A DNA stretch of 5,022 bases. It comes from Desulfobacteraceae bacterium. GTDB lineage: Bacteria > Desulfobacterota > DSM-4660 > Desulfatiglandales > Desulfatiglandaceae. The notes beneath the pieces were generated by a model. The model had not been told where the DNA came from, did not search any database, and saw only the letters and a list, made by a program, of their open reading frames with translations. Numbering within the stretch: the first letter of the stretch is position 1; each line of letters opens with the position of its first letter. The stretch covers positions 1 to 5,022 of the forward strand of contig JAUUVE010000204.1 of the NCBI GenBank assembly GCA_030589715.1, written 5' to 3'. Of the stretch, positions 1-5,022 are shown one piece after another. The translations under genes were made by a program, and so were the position numbers.

Positions 1-12
1 ATCAAGTATCAC

Positions 13-1389
13 TTAAAAATGGGTCAGCGCTGGTTTTCCGATCGGAAAGACATTAAACCCGATCTCGTATAGTCCCTTGTGGTCAAGTATATTCCTGCCA
101 TCAAAGATAAAGGCGGGTTTGGCCATTGAGCGGTATATCCTTTCAAAATCTAGCCCTGTATACACATCCCACTCGGTCATGACCGCAACGGCGTCACAGC
201 CATCAACAGCAACATAGGGCTCTTCATTAAAGGAGACCTTTCCATCTACACCCTCAAGGTCTCTCATCGCATTATCTAATGCCTGTGGGTCGGTGATTAC
301 CAGTTCGGCCTTTTCTTCAAGAAGTCTCTTGGCGACAAATATGGCAGGGCTCTCTCTTGTATCCCCTGTGTTTGCCTTAAAGGCAAATCCGAAAAGGCAG
401 ACCCTTTTTCCTGCAAGGGTGTTGAACATGGCGTTTAGCATGTTCAGGACAAATCGCTCCTTCTGATATTCATTGATCTTGACGACGCCCTCCCAGTACT
501 GGGCCACCTCTTTAAGATCATAGTAGCGGCAAAGATATACCAGGTTCAAGATATCCTTTTTAAAGCATGACCCTCCAAAGCCAATACTGGCATTCAAGAA
601 TTTATCTCCCACCCTGCGATCCATCCCAACAGCCCTGGCAACCTCTGTAATCTCGGCATCGGTCTTTTCGCAAAGGGCCGAGATGGAATTTATGGAGGAG
701 ATCCTCTGTGCCAAGAAGGCGTTGGCAACAAGTTTTGAGAGTTCACTGCTCCAGATATTGGACGTTATTATGCGTTCCCTTGGTATCCAGTTGGCATAGA
801 TTTCAACCAGCTCGTTTCTGGCCTTTAAGCCACTCGGCGTCTCCCTTGACCCGATCAGGACCCGGTCCGGATCTTCCAGGTCCTTGATTGCCGTGCCTTC
901 TGCCAAGAATTCCGGGTTGGAAAGGACATCAAAGCGGACCGCATTATCATTTATGGTGAGGATTCTTTCCATGGCCTGGGCTGTCTTGACAGGAAGGGTG
1001 CTCTTCTCCACGATTATCTTGTGAGAAGCCGAATGCTCTCTTATTTGCCTGGCCGTCTTGTCCCAGTATTGCAGGTCAGCGGCCATCCCAGCACCTGCAC
1101 CAAAGGTTTTGGTTGGGGTATTTACACTGACAAAGATAATTTCCGACTCCCTGATTCCCTTTTCAATCTCGGTGCTGAAAAAGAGATTCTTGCCCCTTGC
1201 CTCCTTTACAACCTTGTCGAGCCCTGGTTCGTAGATGGGGAGGTTATCCGAATTCCACTGGGCGATGCGGTCGGGATTGATGTCCACAATAGTCACCCTG
1301 TACTGCGGACATTTATGGGCAATCATCGCCATGGTAGGTCCGCCCACATAACCGGCTCCGATACAGAGTATCTTCTTCTCAAAACCCAT
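13..1389 (-). CDS. ugd: UDP-glucose 6-dehydrogenase, animal/plant-like type
   Basis: Oxidises UDP-glucose to UDP-glucuronate with two NAD+, a cytosolic step that supplies uronic acid for capsule, exopolysaccharide or LPS core. Numbered from the start chosen here (458 residues), an N-terminal Rossmann domain carries GAGYVGG at 11-17 and the NAD-binding Asp36. SNPEFLAEGTAIKDL follows at 157-171 (Glu160). The central helical region has Lys219 and Asn223. The catalytic cysteine is Cys275 in GFGGSCFKKD, with Asp279 behind it. The C-terminal UDP-binding domain has GFAFKANTGDTRES at 334-347. Positions match human UGDH (Cys276, Lys220) nearly one for one; the human C-terminal tail is missing. An upstream in-frame ATG at 1428 would add 13 residues but has no Shine-Dalgarno. 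The ATG at 1389 has AGGAG at 1401-1405 (11-base spacer), and MGFEKKILCIGAG aligns with the human N terminus, so I prefer it. Complete, ending in TAA at 13-15. Divergent from waaA. Confidence 0.96.
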   Translation of the reverse strand: MGFEKKILCIGAGYVGGPTMAMIAHKCPQYRVTIVDINPDRIAQWNSDNLPIYEPGLDKVVKEARGKNLFFSTEIEKGIRESEIIFVSVNTPTKTFGAGAGMAADLQYWDKTARQIREHSASHKIIVEKSTLPVKTAQAMERILTINDNAVRFDVLSNPEFLAEGTAIKDLEDPDRVLIGSRETPSGLKARNELVEIYANWIPRERIITSNIWSSELSKLVANAFLAQRISSINSISALCEKTDAEITEVARAVGMDRRVGDKFLNASIGFGGSCFKKDILNLVYLCRYYDLKEVAQYWEGVVKINEYQKERFVLNMLNAMFNTLAGKRVCLFGFAFKANTGDTRESPAIFVAKRLLEEKAELVITDPQALDNAMRDLEGVDGKVSFNEEPYVAVDGCDAVAVMTEWDVYTGLDFERIYRSMAKPAFIFDGRNILDHKGLYEIGFNVFPIGKPALTHF

Positions 1390-1458
1390 TCTTCTTGCCA
1401 CTCCTGATTCACTGATCCCATGGGTCATGGGGATGCTTTACTATCGAAAAATAACACC

Positions 1459-1471
1459 TTGATAATATCAA
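1459..1471. promoter_or_regulatory. Small palindrome over the leftward -10 element, possible operator
   Basis: TTGATA and TATCAA form perfect 6-base arms around a single central A. The palindrome covers the predicted -10 of the leftward promoter (1462-1467), where a repressor would block RNA polymerase. The arms are short and AT-rich, so chance is a real alternative; no regulator gene is present in the window. Confidence 0.25.
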
Positions 1472-1490
1472 ATGCCTTGCCAAGAGTCAC
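1462..1490 (-). promoter_or_regulatory. Predicted sigma70-type promoter of the UDP-glucose dehydrogenase gene
   Basis: Read on the minus strand, a -35-like GTGACT (1485-1490, 4 of 6 consensus bases) is followed after 17 bases by TATTAT (1462-1467, 5 of 6). Transcription would start near 1455, leaving a leader of about 27 bases to the ATG at 1428 or about 65 to the preferred ATG at 1389. Assigned by eye only; the -35 match is modest. Confidence 0.5.
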
Positions 1491-1542
1491 CTAAAAAAGT
1501 TTTCCGATAAAACAACCCGTCCCGCCTTGAACAGGCTAGGGC

Positions 1543-1571
1543 TTGACACCCGGCTTGCATCCCCATATCTT
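1543..1571 (+). promoter_or_regulatory. Predicted sigma70-type promoter of the waaA operon
   Basis: A perfect -35 hexamer TTGACA (1543-1548) is followed by an optimal 17-base spacer and TATCTT (1566-1571, 4 of 6 consensus bases). Transcription would begin near 1578, about 45 bases before the waaA start codon. It is the only strong plus-strand promoter-like pair I see in the divergent region, and it would drive waaA together with the gene after it. Confidence 0.6.
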
Positions 1572-1623
1572 ATCTCCAATTTACCACCGATTCGCATGAC
1601 ACATCCCCCGTTCCGACAAAACC

Positions 1624-2970
1624 ATGATACTCAAAGAAAATAGACAATCTAAAAAGTTGAACATACCTTATGGGATATATGCACTCCTGACTGGCACCCT
1701 GGTGGCGCCTGCCTTTTCCGCTTTTTGGACCTATTCCCGCATTACAGGCCAATACGGCAATCATCTGAGGGAGCGTTTGGGATTCTTCCCCCATAGGGCC
1801 ATTCAACGTCTTTCAGGGTCACCCAGGATCTGGATCCATGCCGTATCCCTGGGCGAGGTAAAAGTGGCGGGGTCCTTAATAGATGCCCTCAGGGGAATGA
1901 TCCCCGGTTGCTCTTTCTTACTATCAACTACGACTCCCCATGGCCGTAAGTCGGCGCAGGAGACAGTTGGCGAGGAGATCCCTGTGGTCTATGCCCCGGT
2001 TGATTTCGTGGGTTCAGTACGCAAGGCCCTTTCAACGGTACGCCCGCATGTCATGGTCTTTTTGGAGACTGAAATCTGGCCCTCCTGGCTTTTCGAGGCG
2101 CGCCGCATGGGAATCAGGACCGCCTTGATCAATGGTCGAATATCCCCTAGATCCATTGACGGCTATCTCAGGCTACGGCCTTTTTTCCGTGAGGTCCTGA
2201 AAAACTTTGATGCCTTTAGCATGATCATGGAGGAAGACTCCGCGCGGATAAAGGCAATGGGGGCGGAGCCCGACAAAATAGAGATAAATGGCAATGCCAA
2301 GTACGATCTCCTGGCAAGCACTGCAGACCCTGCCATGGAGACAGAAGTGCGGCGCATATATAACCTCCCCCCCGAGCAGAGGGTGTTTGTTGCCGGTAGC
2401 ACCCGGCAGGGTGAAGAGAAAATCGTCTTGGATGCCTACGATAGGGTCTTACAGGAATTCCCGGACACTATCCTTATCATTGCCCCCAGGCATGTGGAAA
2501 GGAGCCATGAAATAGGCTCCTTGGTCAAAAAACATGGCCTTGATTACCAATTCCGAACCCAGCTTGACAATGGAAAGGCAAGGCGTACCTCAAAGGTTGT
2601 TATTATTGACACCTTTGGAGAGCTTTTCAAGGTATACAGCGCCGCAACCATAGTATTCTGTGGGGCCAGCCTGGTTCCCCTTGGCGGACAAAATCCCCTC
2701 GAACCGGCGGTTTGGGGTAAGGTGGTCTTTTACGGGCCTTCAATGGAGGATTTTCTGGATGCCAAGGCCATGCTGGAGGCTGAAAGTGCAGGGGTGTTGG
2801 TACCGGATCCGAAGACCTTGGCCGAAAAGGCAATCTGGTTTCTGGCCCATCCTGAGGATTTGAAGGCATATGGTCAAAGGGCCCGCGAGGCGGTCCTCAA
2901 GAACCAAAAGGCCGCCCAAAAACATGCCCGGGTGGTAAAAAGGCTTATAGGGCATAGGAAAGGAGTGTAA
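1624..2970 (+). CDS. waaA: 3-deoxy-D-manno-octulosonic acid (Kdo) transferase
   Basis: Transfers Kdo from CMP-Kdo to the lipid A precursor at the inner face of the cytoplasmic membrane, the first step of LPS inner-core assembly (family GT30, GT-B fold). The 448 residues are slightly longer than the E. coli enzyme (about 425). A hydrophobic stretch at roughly 14-35 fits the usual membrane anchor but is interrupted by small residues. RERLGF (49-54) precedes HAVSLGE (72-78); Glu78 corresponds to the catalytic Glu60 of E. coli WaaA. ETEIWP is at 148-153 and NGRIS at 170-174. In the C-terminal nucleotide-sugar domain are AGSTRQGEE (257-265), APRH (287-290), and DTFGEL (329-334) followed by GGQNPLEPA (354-362), the CMP-Kdo binding signature. 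ATG 1624 is the only usual start after the in-frame stop at 1597-1599, yet it has no clear Shine-Dalgarno. Whether one or two Kdo residues are added cannot be read from the sequence. The next gene begins two bases after the stop. Confidence 0.97.
   Translation: MILKENRQSKKLNIPYGIYALLTGTLVAPAFSAFWTYSRITGQYGNHLRERLGFFPHRAIQRLSGSPRIWIHAVSLGEVKVAGSLIDALRGMIPGCSFLLSTTTPHGRKSAQETVGEEIPVVYAPVDFVGSVRKALSTVRPHVMVFLETEIWPSWLFEARRMGIRTALINGRISPRSIDGYLRLRPFFREVLKNFDAFSMIMEEDSARIKAMGAEPDKIEINGNAKYDLLASTADPAMETEVRRIYNLPPEQRVFVAGSTRQGEEKIVLDAYDRVLQEFPDTILIIAPRHVERSHEIGSLVKKHGLDYQFRTQLDNGKARRTSKVVIIDTFGELFKVYSAATIVFCGASLVPLGGQNPLEPAVWGKVVFYGPSMEDFLDAKAMLEAESAGVLVPDPKTLAEKAIWFLAHPEDLKAYGQRAREAVLKNQKAAQKHARVVKRLIGHRKGV
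2961..2965 (+). promoter_or_regulatory. Ribosome binding site that fixes a GTG start
   Basis: AGGAG, within a purine-rich run from 2956, lies inside the last codons of waaA, 7 bases before GTG 2973. This ideal spacing supports the non-ATG start of the downstream gene and suggests translational coupling to waaA. Confidence 0.8.
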
Positions 2971-2972
2971 CC

Positions 2973-4202
2973 GTGGCGATTGACCAAAACTCAATCGAGA
3001 GTATGGAAAAAGGCCTGGCATCAAGGGTCAGGTCCAGGTTGAACCAGGCCGTAAAAGTAATCGTTGAGACAAAAGAAAGAGGTGGCAAGGTCGTTGCCGT
3101 GGTAGGCAGCGGACCAAACATCCATGAAGGGGTCTCCACCCTCATCGCCGAACTCATTCACAAAGGGATCATTGACGGGGTCTCCACCAGTTCTGCAGTG
3201 ATAAATCATGAAATGGCAGGCACCCTTGAAAAGGTAAAACGATTTGACGGGGTGGCATTCGGTTTCAGCCCTGAGAAGTTGCCGTCAGATGGTCAGTTTG
3301 AGGTCAGTCTGATCTCAGAGGCGCGTCTGGAGGCGTACCAACGGGAAATCCATATTGACCTAGGCCTCTACCGCAAGATGCGCCGGGCCAAGGGTAATAC
3401 AATCATAAAGGTGGCCGGAAACATGGCCTATCCCACCGGCCTTCGAACAGAAAGGCTGGCCCGTGAGGTCCTGGCCCTGGCAAGGCGTTCGGGTGTCCCT
3501 TTTGAAGAGATGGTGGGTTACGGGGCTGACCCTCATACCATGATTGGTGCGGGGGCCAAGCACCATGTTCCGGTATTGGTCACTGTACCCCAGTTGGTGG
3601 GTGGTGGAGAGGTGGGTCTGGCTATTGGGGACTCCCTTTCCATCTCCGAGCGATGCCAGCGGATCGCAAGCCTTATGGCTGAGGCAGATGTAATCATCGA
3701 GTCTGCCCTTGCCCTGTCGCAGGAAATCCACGACGGGCCCTTTGAACTCTTCACCGGCCACGGCATATGGTCTGACTGGGAGGGGGGATGGACCTATTCC
3801 CTCAGAGACAAGAAGATCGTGCGCATCGACCTGGACCCAAACCTGGACAAGGCCTGGACAAGGGAGAGGAAGACCAGCATGGTCTCGGATGCTGTCCACA
3901 AGGGGCTCCCCAAGACAAAATTTATGCGGATACCTTTCCGTATGGAGATGTCCGGTTTTGCCAGGATCCCGGGGAGCCTTCCCATCGTGGGAGATATTGG
4001 TGAGGTGTGGCCTATCCTGGCCACAAAGGTAGCAGATGCCCTCGATATTAAGCTCGACTTTATGAGCTACAAACAATCACTTCCAGCAGGTGAAAAGGCC
4101 CGCGAATGGATAGTAAGACGGGTTAACCCCGTTGACAGGGAGCGTATGTTTGCTGCCAGCCGGCAGCTTACCCCGCGCACCTTTGAAAAAGAGACCCCCT
4201 GA
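2973..4202 (+). CDS. Uncharacterised 409-residue protein co-transcribed with waaA; possibly deoxyhypusine synthase/LOR-SDH-like fold
   Basis: I cannot assign a function. The GTG start has an excellent AGGAG 7 bases upstream and lies 2 bases past the waaA stop, so the gene is very likely in the same operon. There is no signal peptide or membrane segment; the protein looks soluble and has one cysteine (Cys228). Visible blocks: a polar helix at 1-37; beta strand plus GSGPNIHEG (45-53); HKGIIDGVSTSSAVINHEMAG (63-83); KVAGNMAYPTGLRTER (146-161); GYGADPHTMIGAGAKHHVPVLVTVPQLVGGGEVG (182-215); ADVIIESALALSQEIHDGPFELFTGHGIW (238-266); IVRIDLDPNLDKAW (282-295); GSLPIVGDIGEVWPIL (334-349). From memory, 'LI.KGIIDGVSTSSAVINHEM' resembles the 'LI..G.VD.LVTT....EDL' block of deoxyhypusine synthase and the matching block of LOR/SDH-type ornithine-metabolising proteins. 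Likewise 'AGAKHHVPVLVTVPQLVGGGEVG' resembles 'ASKNDIPVFCPALTDGSLG'. This fold-level suggestion is unverified. Most histidines sit in glycine-rich motifs, as in an enzyme active site. Confidence 0.9.
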   Translation: MAIDQNSIESMEKGLASRVRSRLNQAVKVIVETKERGGKVVAVVGSGPNIHEGVSTLIAELIHKGIIDGVSTSSAVINHEMAGTLEKVKRFDGVAFGFSPEKLPSDGQFEVSLISEARLEAYQREIHIDLGLYRKMRRAKGNTIIKVAGNMAYPTGLRTERLAREVLALARRSGVPFEEMVGYGADPHTMIGAGAKHHVPVLVTVPQLVGGGEVGLAIGDSLSISERCQRIASLMAEADVIIESALALSQEIHDGPFELFTGHGIWSDWEGGWTYSLRDKKIVRIDLDPNLDKAWTRERKTSMVSDAVHKGLPKTKFMRIPFRMEMSGFARIPGSLPIVGDIGEVWPILATKVADALDIKLDFMSYKQSLPAGEKAREWIVRRVNPVDRERMFAASRQLTPRTFEKETP

Positions 4203-4224
4203 CTGGGTGCGGCCCTGAGACCTC

Positions 4225-4512
4225 TCATCCCCGGTCATGTTTCAGGTAAACCATTGTCGCCCCCCAGCTTGAAGGGCCAGAATCGAGATGAAAGTCCACC
4301 ACCTTAGGGTCCCCTTCAAGAAACTTATGCACGGTCTGGCGAAGAACACCCTTCCCTTTCCCATGAATAATCCTGACCTCATAAATCCCTTTCTCATGAC
4401 AAGCCCTCAGATATTCCTTGACCACCGAGGGGACATCGCTCGGGGCAAATGTATGGAGATCCAGGATTCCATCTATGGGGATTGCCACCGGTTCAGGGTT
4501 TGTCTCGGTCAT
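4225..4512 (-). CDS. Stand-alone Smr (MutS2 C-terminal-like) domain protein
   Basis: This 95-residue protein is almost entirely one Smr domain, the module found at the C terminus of MutS2 and as small free proteins. Members bind nucleic acid, and several are endonucleases that nick DNA or cut RNA; the target of this one is unknown. The domain opens with GILDLHTF (15-22), whose LDLH (17-20) is the classic first motif. The hallmark IIHGKGKGVLR follows at 48-58, and WGATMVYL (83-90) forms the last strand. The usual GGxGAT loop reads SSWGAT here, so two normally conserved glycines are serines. The start ATG overlaps the stop of the upstream gene as ATGA, and a Shine-Dalgarno GGAG is placed 5 bases away, so the two genes are co-transcribed and probably translationally coupled. 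It converges on the plus-strand operon with 22 bases between stops, and I see no good terminator hairpin there. Confidence 0.93.
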   Translation of the reverse strand: MTETNPEPVAIPIDGILDLHTFAPSDVPSVVKEYLRACHEKGIYEVRIIHGKGKGVLRQTVHKFLEGDPKVVDFHLDSGPSSWGATMVYLKHDRG

Positions 4513-4847
4513 ATCTTCTCCAGGTCCAACTGATCCTCAAAATGAAAGGCGAGTTCCCTCTTCAACTTCTCATAACCTTCTTTTTCTTCCACCTCTACCA
4601 CCAGCTCCCTTTCATCCAGGACCTTCAGGTATCCATGTCTGTGGACGACATCTATCACTTTCTTTACATCAACGGTCACCCATCCCTTCATCCGTAAAAC
4701 CAGCTCATCACCCTTGAAGGCCCTTTCAATGGTGAGATCCACATCCCTATTTTTGGCCTCCCACCCTATCACCGCCGGCCTCACAATAATCGGAGTAACC
4801 GGATCATGCATGGCTGCACATCGAAACCAGAGCCTTGCCCGGATCAT
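4509..4847 (-). CDS. Uncharacterised small protein, first gene of the Smr operon
   Basis: I do not recognise this 112-residue protein. The frame opens after an in-frame stop at 4881-4883, and ATG 4847 is the only usual start before the internal Met13; a purine-rich GGGGCAAGGGG run just upstream can serve as ribosome binding site. Residues 1-60 are mostly short strands with alternating hydrophobic and charged residues (PVTPIIVRPAVIGWEAKNRD at 16-35, DELVLRMKGWVTVD at 47-60). Then follow a helix (VKKVIDVVHRHG, 61-72), a strand ending in EVEEKEG (85-91), and a charged amphipathic C-terminal helix. There is no signal peptide, membrane helix or obvious metal site; the single Cys is residue 10. The 4-base ATGA overlap with the Smr gene argues that it is real and functionally linked to it. 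A regulatory or RNA/DNA-related role would fit the neighbour but is only a guess. Confidence 0.75.
   Translation of the reverse strand: MIRARLWFRCAAMHDPVTPIIVRPAVIGWEAKNRDVDLTIERAFKGDELVLRMKGWVTVDVKKVIDVVHRHGYLKVLDERELVVEVEEKEGYEKLKRELAFHFEDQLDLEKI
4518..4521 (-). promoter_or_regulatory. Ribosome binding site of the Smr gene
   Basis: On the minus strand GGAG is followed by 5 bases (AAGAT) and the ATG at 4512. It lies within the final codons of the upstream gene and supports coupled translation of the pair. Confidence 0.7.
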
Positions 4848-4902
4848 AATCCCCTTGCCCCTCTTTCTCTCCCTAAAATTTCACCTTGGGAGCCTTAAAG
4901 AT

Positions 4903-4921
4903 CCGGGCCCAGAGGACCCGG
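4903..4921 (-). other. Strong GC-rich hairpin in the leader of the Smr operon
   Basis: In minus-strand RNA this folds as an 8-bp stem (CCGGGUCC with GGGCCCGG, one G-U pair) closed by a UCU loop. On the plus strand one position is a mismatch, so minus is the better-paired strand. It is followed by AUCUUUAA, too weak for a standard intrinsic terminator. It could be a weak terminator of a gene beyond the window edge, or a leader structure of the downstream pair. Confidence 0.45.
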
Positions 4922-4929
4922 CTTTGGTT

Positions 4930-4944
4930 ATCCCCGGAGGGGAT
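4930..4944. other. Short 6-bp hairpin next to the leader hairpin
   Basis: ATCCCC and GGGGAT form a perfect 6-bp stem with a 3-base loop. Eight bases separate it from the stronger hairpin at 4903-4921. Neither strand has a T-run after it, so it is not a convincing terminator. Confidence 0.35.
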
Positions 4945-4972
4945 TTAGTCTACTGCAATTTGAATGGCTCAA

Positions 4973-5004
4973 GGAGTGATGGAGTACTGGAGTGATGGAG
5001 TGTT
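4973..5004. repeat. Four-unit degenerate 8-bp tandem repeat
   Basis: Four consecutive octamers read GGAGTGAT, GGAGTACT, GGAGTGAT and GGAGTGTT; GGAGT is constant and the last three bases vary. Units 1 and 3 are identical, giving a 13-base exact repeat (4973-4985 and 4989-5001) with period 16. The array lies in non-coding DNA upstream of the minus-strand pair and stops 18 bases before the window edge. Similar GGAGTNNT arrays are, from memory, scattered through intergenic DNA of some sulfate-reducing bacteria; their role is unknown to me. Confidence 0.75.
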
Positions 5005-5022
5005 GAAAGAGCTACCTGATCA

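Noticed and set aside
1021..1407. A 128-codon open frame on the plus strand.
   Set aside because: It lies inside the dehydrogenase gene on the opposite strand, over its NAD-binding and central conserved motifs, and has no recognisable domain.
1499..1513. Hairpin GTTTT/AAAAC in the divergent region as a terminator.
   Set aside because: The stem is 5 A-T-rich pairs and no gene reads into this region from either side, so there is nothing to terminate.
3360..4076. A 238-codon open frame on the minus strand.
   Set aside because: It is wholly antisense to the 409-residue gene, which has an excellent start site and conserved-looking motifs. Its translation is rich in Pro, His and Gly with no domain pattern.
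4203..4224. A bidirectional terminator between the convergent genes.
   Set aside because: Only 22 bases are available. I find just a short GAGA/TCTC-type pairing with no stable stem and no T-run on either strand.
4714..4995. A 93-codon plus-strand open frame running into the octamer repeat.
   Set aside because: Much of it is antisense to the 112-residue gene, and its end is translated repeat and hairpin sequence; no domain is visible.
4973..5004. CRISPR array.
   Set aside because: Units are 8 bp and contiguous with no unique spacers, so this is a simple tandem repeat.

Overview
The window looks like a chromosomal segment of a Gram-negative bacterium. The main evidence is a complete Kdo transferase gene (waaA), which is needed only where lipopolysaccharide is built. 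Base composition is fairly balanced and genes are tightly packed. The stand-alone Smr gene and the short GGAGTGAT-type tandem repeats are, from memory, common in sulfate-reducing and related 'deltaproteobacterial' genomes (Desulfobacterota). That placement is an inference; no rRNA or other marker gene is present.

Layout: (1) 13-1389, minus strand: UDP-glucose 6-dehydrogenase of the type best known from animals and plants. (2) 1390-1623: divergent intergenic region with one sigma70-like promoter in each direction and a small palindrome over the leftward -10 element. (3) 1624-2970, plus strand: waaA. (4) 2973-4202, plus strand: a 409-residue protein of unknown function, two bases after waaA and with a strong ribosome binding site, so almost certainly co-transcribed. 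Parts of it resemble, by eye, the fold family of deoxyhypusine synthase and LOR/SDH-type proteins. (5) 4225-4847, minus strand: a two-gene unit of an uncharacterised 112-residue protein and a 95-residue Smr-domain protein joined by a 4-base ATGA overlap, converging on the plus-strand operon with 22 bases between stop codons. (6) 4848-5022: leader or intergenic DNA with two adjacent hairpins and an 8-bp degenerate tandem repeat close to the window edge.

The left half has a cell-envelope theme. The dehydrogenase makes UDP-glucuronate, a precursor for surface polysaccharide and for uronic acids in LPS cores. WaaA adds Kdo to the lipid A precursor. The unknown gene 3 travels with waaA, but nothing in its sequence ties it to LPS. 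The Smr pair appears unrelated. The most interesting item is gene 3: a full-length, well-formed protein with many glycine- and histidine-rich motifs and no family I can name with confidence.
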